A stretch of DNA of 43,697 bases from an uncultured Alkalilimnicola sp. (GCA_937951875.1 CALGAN010000003.1:1-43697); one strand, 5' to 3'. Shown: positions 16,138-24,764, counted from the first letter of the stretch. Notes: generated by a model from the sequence alone, not told the origin. Numbers and translations are program-made.

Positions 16138-17823
16138 TCAAAGTCGCGGCCGGGCGCGCTCGATCAAGGCCTGGCAGTCGACGCCGGCCGGCAGCGTGCC
16201 GTAGTTGCGCGCGTCGCCGCCGTCCAACCGTCCGGCGCAGAAAGCGTCGGCGACCGCGGCGTTGCCGGCCTGGATCAGCAGCGCCCCTTGCAGCGCCAGG
16301 GCCAGGCGGTCGACCAGATCGCGCGAGCGGTACGGCAGCTCGTCGGTTCTGCGCAGGTCGCGCTGCAGCCGCTCGACGAAGCGGTCGAAGCGGGCGTCGG
16401 CGCCGCGCGCCTTGGCCAGCTCCGCCATGAACGCCTCGGCCGTGGCCGGTTCCTTGCTCATGGCCCGCAACACGTCCAGGCACTGGACGTTGCCGCTGCC
16501 TTCCCAGATGGCGTTCACCGGCGATTCGCGGAACAGCCGCGGCATGATGCAATCCTCCATCACCCCGCTGCCGCCGATGCATTCCATGGCCTCGTAGGCG
16601 TGGTTCGGCGTGCGCTTGCAGATCCAGTACTTGCCGATCGGGGTGGCGATGCGCGCCAGCAGACGCTCGTGCTCGTCGTCCTGATGGTCCAGGGCGCGGG
16701 CCACGCGCAGGGTGTAGGCCAGCGCCGCCTCGCTCTCCAGCGCCAGGTCGGCGAGCACGTTCTGCATCAGCGGCTGCTTATCCAGACGCTCGCCGAAGGC
16801 GCTGCGGTGGTGGCAGTGGTGCAGGGCCTGAGCCACTGCCTGGCGCATGCCGGCCGAGGAGCCGATCATGCAGTCGAAGCGGGTCATGGCCACCATCTCG
16901 ATGATGGTGCGCACGCCGCGGCCTTCCTCGCCCACCATCCAGGCCAGGGCGCCGCGCAGCTCGGTTTCGCTGGAGGCGTTGGCGACGTTGCCCATCTTGC
17001 GCTTGAGGCGCTGGATCTGCAGCGGGTTCTTGCTGCCGTCCGGGCGCCAGCGCGGCAGCAGGAAGCAGGACAGCCCGCCAGGCGCCTGCGCCAGCACCAG
17101 GAAAGCGTCGCACATCGGCGCCGACACGAAATACTTGTGGCCGACCAGCTCGTAGGGCTGCCCCGGGCCGCCAGCGCCGAGCGGGTAGGCGCGGGTGGTG
17201 TTGGCGCGCACGTCCGAGCCCCCCTGCTTCTCGGTCATGGCCATGCCGATGGTTACCGCCTGCTTCTCGCCGTCGGGCACGTTGCGCGGGTCATAGGCGC
17301 GGGCGGTGATCTTGGGGAGCCAGGCCGCCGCCAGGTCGGGCTGATGACGCAGGGTCGGCACGGCGGCGAAGGTCATGGTCACCGGGCAGCCGTGCGCGGC
17401 CTCCACCTGGGTGTGCAGGTAATACTTGGCGGCGCGGGCGACATGGGCGCCGGGTTTCGGGTCGGTCCAGGGGGAGCTGTGCAGGCCGTGCTCCAGGGCG
17501 ATGCGCATCAGCTCGTGATAGGCCGGGTGGAATTTCACCAAGTCCACACGGTGACCGAAGCGGTCGTGGGTGAACAGCTGCGGCGGGTTCTCGTTGGCCT
17601 GGAAGCCCAGTTCGATGATGTCGGCGCGACCGGCCAGGGCGCCGAACTCGATGAGCTCCCGCTCGGCCCAGTCCGCGCCGTTGCGGCGCACCGCTTCCTG
17701 CAAGGCCAGGTCGGCCAGGTAGACGTTGTAGTTCTCCAGCGGCGGCGGCTGGTTGAACACCTCGTGGGTAACGGCCAAGGCGCGCTCGGCCATGGGGAAG
17801 CGCGGTTCGGGCTGGGCGTTCAT
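16138..17823 (-). CDS. AidB-like acyl-CoA dehydrogenase
   Basis: A 561-residue flavoprotein with acyl-CoA dehydrogenase N-terminal, middle and C-terminal domains, of the long AidB/isovaleryl-CoA dehydrogenase-like branch. Visible signatures include MTEKQGGSDVRANTT (flavin-binding region), KYFVSAPMCDAFLVLAQ, RLKRKMGNVANASSE and AMECIGGSGVMEDCIMPRLFRE. AidB in E. coli is an alkylation-response flavoprotein that binds DNA; whether this one acts in DNA protection or acyl-CoA oxidation is not clear. The ATG at 17821-17823 has a very strong Shine-Dalgarno (AAGGAGGAGG), which decides the start over longer in-frame ORFs. It is divergent from the peroxidase gene. Confidence 0.88.
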   Translation of the reverse strand: MNAQPEPRFPMAERALAVTHEVFNQPPPLENYNVYLADLALQEAVRRNGADWAERELIEFGALAGRADIIELGFQANENPPQLFTHDRFGHRVDLVKFHPAYHELMRIALEHGLHSSPWTDPKPGAHVARAAKYYLHTQVEAAHGCPVTMTFAAVPTLRHQPDLAAAWLPKITARAYDPRNVPDGEKQAVTIGMAMTEKQGGSDVRANTTRAYPLGAGGPGQPYELVGHKYFVSAPMCDAFLVLAQAPGGLSCFLLPRWRPDGSKNPLQIQRLKRKMGNVANASSETELRGALAWMVGEEGRGVRTIIEMVAMTRFDCMIGSSAGMRQAVAQALHHCHHRSAFGERLDKQPLMQNVLADLALESEAALAYTLRVARALDHQDDEHERLLARIATPIGKYWICKRTPNHAYEAMECIGGSGVMEDCIMPRLFRESPVNAIWEGSGNVQCLDVLRAMSKEPATAEAFMAELAKARGADARFDRFVERLQRDLRRTDELPYRSRDLVDRLALALQGALLIQAGNAAVADAFCAGRLDGGDARNYGTLPAGVDCQALIERARPRL

Positions 17824-18192
17824 CGGTTCTCCTCCTCCTTCACTCCTTAATGGCCGCACGGGCGCGGTCGCCTTTCCTGCGAGACCGGTATGGCGTTGCC
17901 ACCGACCGTTCCTCGATGGGGGCGGCGGACGGCATGGCGGGATGCCTCCCTGGGCGGGTCGCGCACGGCCCGCGACACGACCGATCGCCGGGGTACGCCG
18001 CGGCGGCGCGAGCGGGCGACGGGGCATGGCAGGAATGAAGCACCTTTCGGTGCGTGCCGCAAGCGTCGGCGCGGCCGCCCGGCGCCGCTGTCTTGATACA
18101 GGTCAACGCCGCCCGTGACGTGGGCATTAGGCTACCCGAAAGTTCCAAATAGAGACCGGTCTTGGGCCGGTCATAAATTGAGGTATCGAGCG
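17824..18192. other. Divergent control region of acyl-CoA dehydrogenase and peroxidase genes
   Basis: This 369-base very GC-rich region contains the FNR-type box at 18093-18106, with a -10-like TAGGCT at 18128-18133 for the peroxidase. Open frames in it lack ribosome binding sites and look like GC-rich chance frames. Nothing else is evident. Confidence 0.5.
18093..18106 (+). promoter_or_regulatory. FNR/ANR/DNR-type site upstream of the cytochrome c peroxidase gene
   Basis: TTGATACAGGTCAA matches TTGAT-N4-ATCAA with one mismatch. A -10-like TAGGCT begins 21 bases after it, within one base of the class II activator spacing (site centred near -41.5), which puts the transcription start near 18140. 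Anaerobic FNR/ANR control of ccpA is known in Pseudomonas. Confidence 0.82.
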
Positions 18193-19188
18193 ATGAAGCT
18201 TAAAGCGCTGCTCTTGGGGGTGGGGATGTTGGTCGGCTCATCGGCCGCGGCCATGACGCCGAACAACGAGCCGATTCAGCCGATCCTGCCGGCCAAGGTC
18301 ACCAACCCGGCCAAGGTCGAGCTCGGCAAGAAGCTGTACTTCGACCCGCGTCTGTCCAAGTCGGGCTTCATCTCCTGCAACTCCTGCCACAACCTGAGCA
18401 TGGGTGGCAGCGACAACCTGCCTACCTCGATCGGCCACAACTGGCAGGAAGGCCCGATCAATTCGCCGACCGTGCTGAACTCCAGCCTGAACCTGGCGCA
18501 GTTCTGGGACGGCCGCGCCGCCAACCTCAAGGAGCAGGCCGCCGGCCCGATCGCCAACCCCAAGGAGATGGCCTTCACGCATACCCTGGCGGTGGACGTG
18601 CTGCGCTCCATTCCGCAGTACCGCGCCGAGTTCAAGGCGGTGTACGGCACTGACAAGATCACCATCGATCACGTGACCGATGCCATCGCCGCCTTCGAAG
18701 AGACGCTGGTGACGCCGTTCTCGCGCTTCGACCGCTGGCTGCTCGGCGACAAGGAGGCGCTGACCCAGAAGGAGCTGGAGGGCTACAAGCTGTTCAAGGA
18801 GATCGGCTGCGTGGCTTGCCACTATGGTCCGGCCGTGGGCGGCGCCTCCTTCCAGAAGATGGGCCTGGTCGAACCGTACCAGACCAAGAACCCGGCCGAG
18901 GGCGTGGCGGCGGTCACCGGTAAGGACGCTGACCGCTTCAAGTTCAAGGTGCCGACCCTGCGCAACGTCGAGCTGACCTATCCGTACTTCCACGACGGCG
19001 CGTACTGGACCCTGGAAGAGGCGGTGGACGTGATGGCTCGTCTGCAGCTCGGCCGCAAGCTGGCCAAGGACGAGATCGACAAGATCGTCGCCTTCCTCAA
19101 GACCCTGACCGGCGAGCAGCCCACCTTCACCATGCCGATCCTGCCGCCGTCGACCAACGACACCCCGCGGCCGAAGCCCTTCGAATAA
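18193..19188 (+). CDS. ccpA: Diheme cytochrome c peroxidase
   Basis: Periplasmic enzyme reducing H2O2 to water with electrons from small cytochromes. The 331-residue protein has a signal peptide (LKALLLGVGMLVGSSAAA) and two haem motifs, CNSCH (Cys62, Cys65, His66) and CVACH (Cys206, Cys209, His210), with the family segments QFWDGRAANL and VPTLRNVELTYPYFHDG. The start is the ATG at 18193, preceded by GAGGTA; an upstream in-frame ATG at 18115 would destroy the signal peptide. The FNR-type box predicts low-oxygen induction. A terminator follows closely, so the gene is monocistronic. Confidence 0.96.
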   Translation: MKLKALLLGVGMLVGSSAAAMTPNNEPIQPILPAKVTNPAKVELGKKLYFDPRLSKSGFISCNSCHNLSMGGSDNLPTSIGHNWQEGPINSPTVLNSSLNLAQFWDGRAANLKEQAAGPIANPKEMAFTHTLAVDVLRSIPQYRAEFKAVYGTDKITIDHVTDAIAAFEETLVTPFSRFDRWLLGDKEALTQKELEGYKLFKEIGCVACHYGPAVGGASFQKMGLVEPYQTKNPAEGVAAVTGKDADRFKFKVPTLRNVELTYPYFHDGAYWTLEEAVDVMARLQLGRKLAKDEIDKIVAFLKTLTGEQPTFTMPILPPSTNDTPRPKPFE

Positions 19189-19214
19189 GGGCGCCCGCGC
19201 GGCGGACCACGAAA

Positions 19215-19246
19215 CAAGGCGTGCCGGTCGGCACGCCTTGTTTTTT
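19215..19246 (+). terminator. Intrinsic terminator after the peroxidase gene
   Basis: A perfect 11-bp stem (CAAGGCGTGCC with GGCACGCCTTG), GGTC loop, then TTTTTT. It lies 26 bases after the stop codon and is a textbook Rho-independent terminator. Confidence 0.95.
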
Positions 19247-19318
19247 GTGTGTGGTCAGGGCTGGGACGAGCGGGGTCCAGGGGCGATCTTCGGTATCGCC
19301 CGGCCGGGAGAGATAAGT

Positions 19319-19406
19319 GTTGCGGTGCTGCGCGGTTGGTTCGTCCCCCTCACCTCCAGCCCCTCTCCCGCGAGGGGAGGGGGACAAATAAACGGCGAAG
19401 CGCAAC
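19319..19406. repeat. Palindromic repeat element, copy A
   Basis: An 88-base element with 6-bp ends GTTGCG/CGCAAC, a middle stem GTCCCCCT/AGGGGGAC (19343-19350 with 19378-19385) and an inner stem CCCCTC-TCCCGC-GAGGGG (19360-19377). A related copy lies at about 37755-37830 and shorter relics at 37881-37896 and inside the uvrA linker. It resembles the GC-rich REP/MITE-like palindromes scattered between genes in many proteobacteria. It ends 8 bases after the MFS stop codon and could act as a 3' hairpin. Confidence 0.7.
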
Positions 19407-19414
19407 AGCGATCC

Positions 19415-20629
19415 TCAACCCGCCGCCGCCGCGTTGCGCCGGCTGTGCCAGGCGGCCGGATCGGGTACCGCGAAGCTCCACAGCAAGCCCCAGGCCAGGG
19501 CGACGATGCCGATCCACCAGGTGCTGGTGAGCGATCCGCCCAGCCGCAGCCACTGTCCGGCCAGCCAGGGGCCGGTCAACTGCGCCAGGCCCCAGAGCGC
19601 GATCAGCGCCGCCGCTAGGCGCGGGCCTTGATGGGGCTGGAGCATGCGCGCCAGGCGCTGGCTGAGTACCACCGTGCCGAGCGAAGCGCTGCCGACCAGC
19701 AGGGCGCACAGCCAGATACCGAGATGGCCGGGCCACAGCACCGGGCCGATCATGCCGAATAGCTGCACCGCGTAGTTGAGGATCAGCGCCGGCCGGTCGC
19801 CCCAGCGCGCGCCCAATCCGTTCCACAGCCACAAGGCCGGCACCGAGGCCAGCGAGGCCCAGAACCAGACGGTCTCGATCAGCCGATCGCCAGGCTCCAG
19901 CTGCTCGACCGCCAGCACCGGCAGGAAGGTCATCGGCAGGATGTAGCCGAGCCCGGCGCCGCCGTAGGCGAGGAACAGGGGGGTGCTGGCCCGGTCGAAC
20001 AGCGGCACGGAGCGGTCGCCGGCCGGCTGGGGCGGCGGCGCCGGCACTTCCAGCCGGCGCAGATAGAACGCGCTCCACACCGCCACCGGCACCGCCACCG
20101 CCGCCGCCGGCAACCAGCGCTCAGGCCCGTGCAGCCAATCGGCGGGCCATTGCGCCATGGGGCTGGTCAGCACCATGCCGATGCTGACGCCGACGTAGGT
20201 GTAGCCGCTCAGCTGGGCTTTGCTGCGCTGGGTCAGCCATTCCAGCACCAGCGCCGGCGCCTGCACGAACACGATGCCGTTGCTGGCGCCGTTGAGCGTG
20301 CGCAGCACCAGCAGCGCGAACGGGTCGGCGGTGGCCAGCTGGGCCGCGGTCAGGGCGGCGTTGGCCAGTATCCCCACGGTCAGCGTGCGTCGCAGGGTGT
20401 CGGGGTGGTGCCAGCGTAGCGCCAGCAGCGCGCCGGCCAGGTAGCCGATGTAATTCCAGGTCGCCAGCTGCGCGCCTTGCTCCAGGGTGAGCATGCCGTC
20501 GGCGATGAGCAACGGCAGCAGCGGCGTGAACATGAAACGGCCGAGCACGTGCGCCACCAGCAGGGCGCCGGCGCAGGCGAGCACCGCAAGCCACAGCTCG
20601 CGGCGATCGGTAGTCACGGTTGACGGCAT
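19415..20629 (-). CDS. MFS transporter, YbfB/YjiJ-like
   Basis: A 404-residue major-facilitator protein with about twelve membrane segments in two halves and the GRFMFTPLLPLLIADG start typical of the YbfB/YjiJ (DUF1228-type) group, whose substrate is generally unknown. The ATG at 20627-20629 follows GAGGGG by 8-9 bases. Upstream in the same direction lies a 16-codon ORF. The substrate cannot be inferred from the context. Confidence 0.85.
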   Translation of the reverse strand: MPSTVTTDRRELWLAVLACAGALLVAHVLGRFMFTPLLPLLIADGMLTLEQGAQLATWNYIGYLAGALLALRWHHPDTLRRTLTVGILANAALTAAQLATADPFALLVLRTLNGASNGIVFVQAPALVLEWLTQRSKAQLSGYTYVGVSIGMVLTSPMAQWPADWLHGPERWLPAAAVAVPVAVWSAFYLRRLEVPAPPPQPAGDRSVPLFDRASTPLFLAYGGAGLGYILPMTFLPVLAVEQLEPGDRLIETVWFWASLASVPALWLWNGLGARWGDRPALILNYAVQLFGMIGPVLWPGHLGIWLCALLVGSASLGTVVLSQRLARMLQPHQGPRLAAALIALWGLAQLTGPWLAGQWLRLGGSLTSTWWIGIVALAWGLLWSFAVPDPAAWHSRRNAAAAG

Positions 20630-20715
20630 CGACGTATCCCCTCGTACCTGGCAATGACGCGGGCGCGGCCGCAGCCCGCCCGCTTGGGTGTGCGGCAGGC
20701 GGCAACCGGCCGTGC

Positions 20716-20766
20716 CTAGCGCACGGGGGTGGTGATCGGAACGAAATCGCGCTCGGTCTGTGTCAT
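20716..20766 (-). CDS. Candidate 16-residue peptide before the MFS gene
   Basis: The ATG at 20764-20766 is preceded by a very strong Shine-Dalgarno (GGGAGGAGGG) and encodes MTQTERDFVPITTPVR, then stops. It lies 86 bases before the MFS start, on the same strand. The peptide could be a leader, a real micro-protein, or the leftover start of a lost gene: the sequence loosely recalls the first residues of MoaB-type proteins (EFIP...), but that is speculative. Confidence 0.4.
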   Translation of the reverse strand: MTQTERDFVPITTPVR

Positions 20767-20835
20767 CGATCCCTCCTCCCTTGTCGTTGTTATGCGTTAT
20801 GCGAGCCAGACTAGCCGGAGCGGCGGCGGGACGTC

Positions 20836-20874
20836 GAGAGCGGGGCGGCGACCCGGCGATCCCCGCCCGCTCTC
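20836..20874. terminator. Hairpin after the acyl-CoA ligase gene
   Basis: A perfect 9-bp inverted repeat GAGAGCGGG/CCCGCTCTC with a GC-rich loop lies 14 bases after the ligase stop (minus strand). No T-tract follows, so it is a 3'-end hairpin rather than a classical terminator. Confidence 0.5.
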
Positions 20875-20887
20875 GCCGAGCCGGCGC

Positions 20888-22567
20888 TCAGGCCTTCGCC
20901 GCCCGTTGTCTTTCTTCTTCGTACAGCTCTTTCTTGGAGAGCTTGCCGACCGGGGTCTTCGGTAGCGAGTCGCGCAGCTCCATGGCCTGCACCATCTCAT
21001 GCTTGCCCAGCCGCGGCTTGAGGAATTCCTTGAGTTCCTCCAGCGTGAACGGCGTGGCGCCGGCCTTGAGCTTGATGAAGGCCTTGGGCGATTGCCCGCG
21101 ATACGGATCGGCCACGCCGATCACCGAGACTTCCTCCACCGCCGGGTGCTCGTAGATGGCTTCCTCGATCACGCGCGGGTACACGTTGTAGCCGCTGCAC
21201 AGGATCATGTCCTTGGTGCGGTCGACGATGTAGAGGAAGCCGTCCTCGTCCAGGTAGCCGACGTCGCCGGTGCGGAAATAGCCGTCGGCGGTGGTGGACT
21301 CGGCGGTGGCGTCCGGCCGTTTCCAGTAGCCGATGGTGACGCACGGCGCCGAGATGCAGAGCTCGCCGCGCTCGCCCGGCGGCAGGCTGCCCTCGGAGCC
21401 ATCCAGCGGCGCGATCTTGAGCTTCACCGCCGGCGCCGGGATGCCGCAGGCGCCCGGCTTCGACGGCGCGCCATCCGGGGTGAAGGTGCCGGTGGTGCTG
21501 GTTTCGGTCATGCCCCAGCCTTCCTTGACCCGGCAGCCGGAGGCCTCCTGGAAGCGCTGCTGCACCTCCAGCGGCAGCGGCGCGCCGCCCGAGTTGCAGA
21601 ACTTGAGCGACGACAGGTCGTAGCGCCGCAGCTCCGGGTGGGCGAGCATGGCGATGAACATGGTCGGCACCGCCGGGAACATGGTGATGCGGCTGTTATG
21701 GATCTCCTCCAGCACCGCCTGCGCGTCGAAGCGCGGGTGCTGGTAGATCTCGGCGCCGATCCGCTGGGCCAGCACGTTGTTGATCATCAGCGAGTAGATG
21801 TGGAACGGCGGCAGCACCGACAGCAGCCGCTCCTGCCCCGGCACCACCCTCTGGCTGACCGCTTCGGCCAGCTGGGCGGCCGAGCAGCTGATATTGGCGT
21901 GGGTGAGCATCGCCCCCTTGGGCACGCCGGTGGTGCCGCCGGTGTACTGCAGCACGGCGATGGCGCGGTTCGGGTCGTCGATGGGGTAGGGGGTGAACGC
22001 GCCGTCGTTGTCGAGCAGGGCGGCGAAGCTCGTGTGCCGGTCGTCAGCGGCCGGCTGCACGCGGCGGCCGAGCTGCGGGAGCTCGGCGTCGGCCGGCAGC
22101 ACGTCGCTCAGGCTGCCGACCACGATCTTACGCAGCCGAGTCCGGTCGAGCAGGCGCGCCATCTGCGGGTAGAAGGTATCGAGGTCGATCGTGACCATGA
22201 TGTCGGTCTCGCTGTCCTCGATCTTGTGCTCGAGCGTGCGCTCGGCATCCAGCGGCGAGTAGTTCACCACCGTGCCGCCGGCGCGCAGGATGCCCATGAA
22301 GGCGATGACGTAGTGCGGCGTGTTGGGCAGGAAAAGGCCGACGTGCACGCCGGGCTTCACCCCCAGCGCCTGCAGGCCCTTGGCGAAGCGCGCCACCCGC
22401 GCCGCCAGCTCGCGGTAGCTGATGCGCGCGCCCTGGAACACCAGCGCGGTGCGCTCCGGCCAGCGCTGCGCCGACTGTTCCAGCACGTCATAGACGGGAT
22501 GCCCCACCGGCTGGATGTCCCAGCGGATTTCGGGCGGATAGGATTTCAGCCAGGGAAATTCGGACAT
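20888..22567 (-). CDS. Long-chain acyl-CoA ligase (AMP-forming)
   Basis: A 559-residue adenylate-forming enzyme that activates fatty acids to acyl-CoA using ATP. It shows the AMP-binding signature YTGGTTGVPKGAML, the GWGMTETS motif, the GYFRTGDVGYLDEDGF hinge region and, near the C-terminus, the catalytic-lysine region LPKTPVGKLSKKEL. The start is the ATG at 22565-22567 with a strong GGAGGAG upstream; the longer frame to 22735 has no ribosome binding site. The exact chain length is uncertain. The gene probably acts in fatty-acid uptake or degradation. Confidence 0.92.
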   Translation of the reverse strand: MSEFPWLKSYPPEIRWDIQPVGHPVYDVLEQSAQRWPERTALVFQGARISYRELAARVARFAKGLQALGVKPGVHVGLFLPNTPHYVIAFMGILRAGGTVVNYSPLDAERTLEHKIEDSETDIMVTIDLDTFYPQMARLLDRTRLRKIVVGSLSDVLPADAELPQLGRRVQPAADDRHTSFAALLDNDGAFTPYPIDDPNRAIAVLQYTGGTTGVPKGAMLTHANISCSAAQLAEAVSQRVVPGQERLLSVLPPFHIYSLMINNVLAQRIGAEIYQHPRFDAQAVLEEIHNSRITMFPAVPTMFIAMLAHPELRRYDLSSLKFCNSGGAPLPLEVQQRFQEASGCRVKEGWGMTETSTTGTFTPDGAPSKPGACGIPAPAVKLKIAPLDGSEGSLPPGERGELCISAPCVTIGYWKRPDATAESTTADGYFRTGDVGYLDEDGFLYIVDRTKDMILCSGYNVYPRVIEEAIYEHPAVEEVSVIGVADPYRGQSPKAFIKLKAGATPFTLEELKEFLKPRLGKHEMVQAMELRDSLPKTPVGKLSKKELYEEERQRAAKA

Positions 22568-22710
22568 TCGCTCTCTCTCCTCCATAGCAGTCCGGCCACG
22601 GACACCGCCTGGCGGCGGTCCACGGAACCGTCGTCGCCGCGCCTGCGTGGGCGGGCGATCGCTGTATTCAGACTGCTTGCGCGCGGGAAAGAGGGCAAAT
22701 GAATCGGCCG

Positions 22711-22732
22711 CATGGAGTCTATGAATTCCATG
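22711..22732. promoter_or_regulatory. Palindrome upstream of the acyl-CoA ligase gene
   Basis: CATGGA and TCCATG form a 6-bp inverted repeat around 10 bases, 144 bases before the ligase ATG. The layout is like an operator of a dimeric repressor, but no known consensus (FadR, PsrA) is matched and it may be chance. Confidence 0.25.
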
Positions 22733-22743
22733 CATGGCCGGGA

Positions 22744-22784
22744 GCGTCCCGGCGCCGGTGCGTCCTTAGCCGGCGCCGGGACGC
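22744..22784. terminator. Strong hairpin after uraA
   Basis: A perfect 15-bp inverted repeat (GCGTCCCGGCGCCGG with its complement) with an 11-base loop begins 8 bases after the uraA stop. There is no T-tract, so it may be a Rho-independent hairpin of low efficiency or a 3' mRNA stabiliser. Confidence 0.6.
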
Positions 22785-22792
22785 GGCGGCGC

Positions 22793-24058
22793 TTAGCCGG
22801 CTTCGGCCGGTGCCGCCTTCCTGCGCCAGCTGCTCTGGCCGGGCAGCAGCAGGTTGAGGACGATGGCGACCGCGCCGCACAGGGCGATGCCCTTGAGGCT
22901 GATGTCGCTGGCGCCGATCACCATGCCGCCGATGCCGAACACCAGCGTGACGCTGACGATCACCAGATTGCGCGGCTCGCTCAGATCGACCTGATGGCGC
23001 ACCAGCGTGTTGAGGCCGACCACGGCGATGGCGCCGAACAGCAGGCAGAGGATGCCGCCCATCACCGGCACCGGGATGCTCTGCAGCGCGGCGTTGCACT
23101 TGCCGACGAACGCCAGCAGGATCGCGAACCCCGCCGCCCACAGCATGATGCGCGGATTGAAGTTGCGGGTGAGCATCACCGCGCCGGTGACTTCCGAGTA
23201 GGTGGTGTTGGGCGGACCGCCCACCAGCGCCGCCGCCGAGGTCGCCAGGCCGTCGCCCAGCAGGGTGCGGTGCAGGCCGGGCTTCTTGAAGTAGTTGTTG
23301 CCGGTGACGTGGCCGATGGTGAGCACGTCGCCGATGTGCTCGATGGCCGGCGCGATCGCCACCGGGATCATGAACAGGATGGCGCCCCAGTGGAACTCGG
23401 GGACGACGAAGTTGGGCACGGCCAGCCAGGGGGCGGCGGCCACGCCGCTGACATCGATGGCGCCGAACAGCCAGGCCAGCACGCAGCCGACCGCCACGCC
23501 GGCCAGGATCGGTACCAGGCGGAAGATGCCGCGCCCGGCCACGGCCACGATCAGGGTGGTGACCAGGGCCGGCAGCGAGATCATCAGCGCGGTTTCGTAG
23601 GGCACGAGCTGGGCGCTACCGTCGCCGGCCTTGCCCATGGCCATGTTGGCGGCCACCGGCGCCAGGCCCAGGCCGATCGACATGATCACCGGCGCGATCA
23701 CCACCGGCGGCAGCAGCCGGTCGATGAAGTCGGTGCCCTTGAGCTTGACCGCCGTGGCCAGCGCCACGTAGACGAAGCCGGCGGCGACCATACCGCCCAG
23801 GGTCGCCGGCAGGCCGAAGTCGGCCTTGGCGGCCAGGATCGGCGCGATGAAGGCGAAGCTCGACGCGAGGAACACCGGCACCTGATTGCGGGTGATCAGG
23901 TGGAAAATGAGGGTGCCCATGCCGGCCGTGAACAGCGCGACGCTCGGATCCATGCCGGTGATCAGCGGCACTAGCACCAGCGCGCCGAACGCCACGAACA
24001 GCATTTGTGCGCCGGCCAACGCTTGTCGCCAGACCGGCTCCTGCATCGATTGCCGCAT
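22793..24058 (-). CDS. uraA: Uracil permease UraA (NCS2 family)
   Basis: A 421-residue inner-membrane uracil:H+ symporter with about fourteen membrane segments. The family landmarks are GALVLVPLITGMDPSVALFTAG at the start, the substrate-binding region AIAPAIEHIGDVLTIGHVTG, and GDGLATSAAALVGGPPNTTYSEVTGAV. It lies 2 bases after upp in the same direction, so both form an operon for uracil uptake and salvage. It starts at an ATG at 24056-24058. Confidence 0.95.
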   Translation of the reverse strand: MRQSMQEPVWRQALAGAQMLFVAFGALVLVPLITGMDPSVALFTAGMGTLIFHLITRNQVPVFLASSFAFIAPILAAKADFGLPATLGGMVAAGFVYVALATAVKLKGTDFIDRLLPPVVIAPVIMSIGLGLAPVAANMAMGKAGDGSAQLVPYETALMISLPALVTTLIVAVAGRGIFRLVPILAGVAVGCVLAWLFGAIDVSGVAAAPWLAVPNFVVPEFHWGAILFMIPVAIAPAIEHIGDVLTIGHVTGNNYFKKPGLHRTLLGDGLATSAAALVGGPPNTTYSEVTGAVMLTRNFNPRIMLWAAGFAILLAFVGKCNAALQSIPVPVMGGILCLLFGAIAVVGLNTLVRHQVDLSEPRNLVIVSVTLVFGIGGMVIGASDISLKGIALCGAVAIVLNLLLPGQSSWRRKAAPAEAG

Positions 24059-24060
24059 GT

Positions 24061-24699
24061 TTAGTCTTCCTTCTGTTTAGTGCCGAAAATCTTGTCGCCG
24101 GCATCCCCGAGGCCGGGCAGGATGTAGCCATGCTCGTTCAGCCGCTCGTCGATGGAGGCGGTGAACACGGTCACGTCCGGATGCGCCCGCTCGACCGCGG
24201 CGATGCCTTCCGGCGCCGCCACCAGTACCAGGGCCCGGATTTCACGGCAGCCGGCTTTCTTGAGCATGTCGATCGTTGCAATCATCGTGCCACCGGTGGC
24301 CAGCATCGGATCGACGATCAGAGCCAGCCGCTGGTCGATTTGCGGCACCAGCTTCTCCAGATAGGTGTGCGCCTGCAGCGTCTCTTCGTTGCGCGCCAGG
24401 CCGACCACGCTGACCTTGGCGTTCGGGATCAGGCTCAGCACGCCGTCCAGCATGCCGATGCCGGCGCGCAGGATGGGGACGATGGTGATCTTCTTGCCTG
24501 CGATCTTTTCCACCTGCACCGGCCCGCACCAGCCTTCGATGGTGTACTGCTCGAGCGGCAGGTCCTGGGTCGCTTCGTAGGTGAGCAAGGCGCCCACTTC
24601 CTGGGCCAGCTCGCGGAAGTTTTTGGTGCTGATGTCGGCGCGGCGCATCAGGCCGAGTTTGTGCCGAATCAGCGGATGGCGTATCTCTCGAATGGGCAT
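24061..24699 (-). CDS. upp: Uracil phosphoribosyltransferase
   Basis: Converts uracil and PRPP to UMP and PPi in the pyrimidine salvage pathway; cytoplasmic. The 212-residue protein has the PRPP-binding loop LIVDPMLATGGTMIAT and the segment ILRAGIGMLDG, with the uracil-binding C-terminus GYILPGLGDAGDKIFGT. Length matches the family (208-212). It is first in an operon with uraA. A possible nested hairpin lies in its leader just upstream. Confidence 0.97.
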   Translation of the reverse strand: MPIREIRHPLIRHKLGLMRRADISTKNFRELAQEVGALLTYEATQDLPLEQYTIEGWCGPVQVEKIAGKKITIVPILRAGIGMLDGVLSLIPNAKVSVVGLARNEETLQAHTYLEKLVPQIDQRLALIVDPMLATGGTMIATIDMLKKAGCREIRALVLVAAPEGIAAVERAHPDVTVFTASIDERLNEHGYILPGLGDAGDKIFGTKQKED

Positions 24700-24716
24700 G
24701 CGGGAGACTCCGGCGG

Positions 24717-24764
24717 CTTTGGATGATCGAGTGCGCGCATGTTACCGGGCTGCGCGCGCCAAAG
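24717..24764 (-). promoter_or_regulatory. Possible leader hairpin of upp-uraA
   Basis: The upp leader carries CTTTGG and CCAAAG as outer arms (24717-24722 and 24759-24764) around a GCGCGC/GCGCGC inner pairing. The folded RNA would sit just before the upp ribosome binding region. Uracil-dependent control of this operon is known in other bacteria, but no PyrR-type site is recognised here, so a regulatory role is only possible. Confidence 0.3.

Noticed and set aside
16288..17850. Long plus-strand open frame opposite the acyl-CoA dehydrogenase gene
   Set aside because: Antisense shadow frame with Gln/Arg/His/Val-rich composition; the minus strand encodes a clear enzyme.
20999..22702. Long plus-strand open frame opposite the acyl-CoA ligase gene
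   Set aside because: Shadow frame; no domain and no start signal, while the minus strand shows all adenylate-forming motifs.
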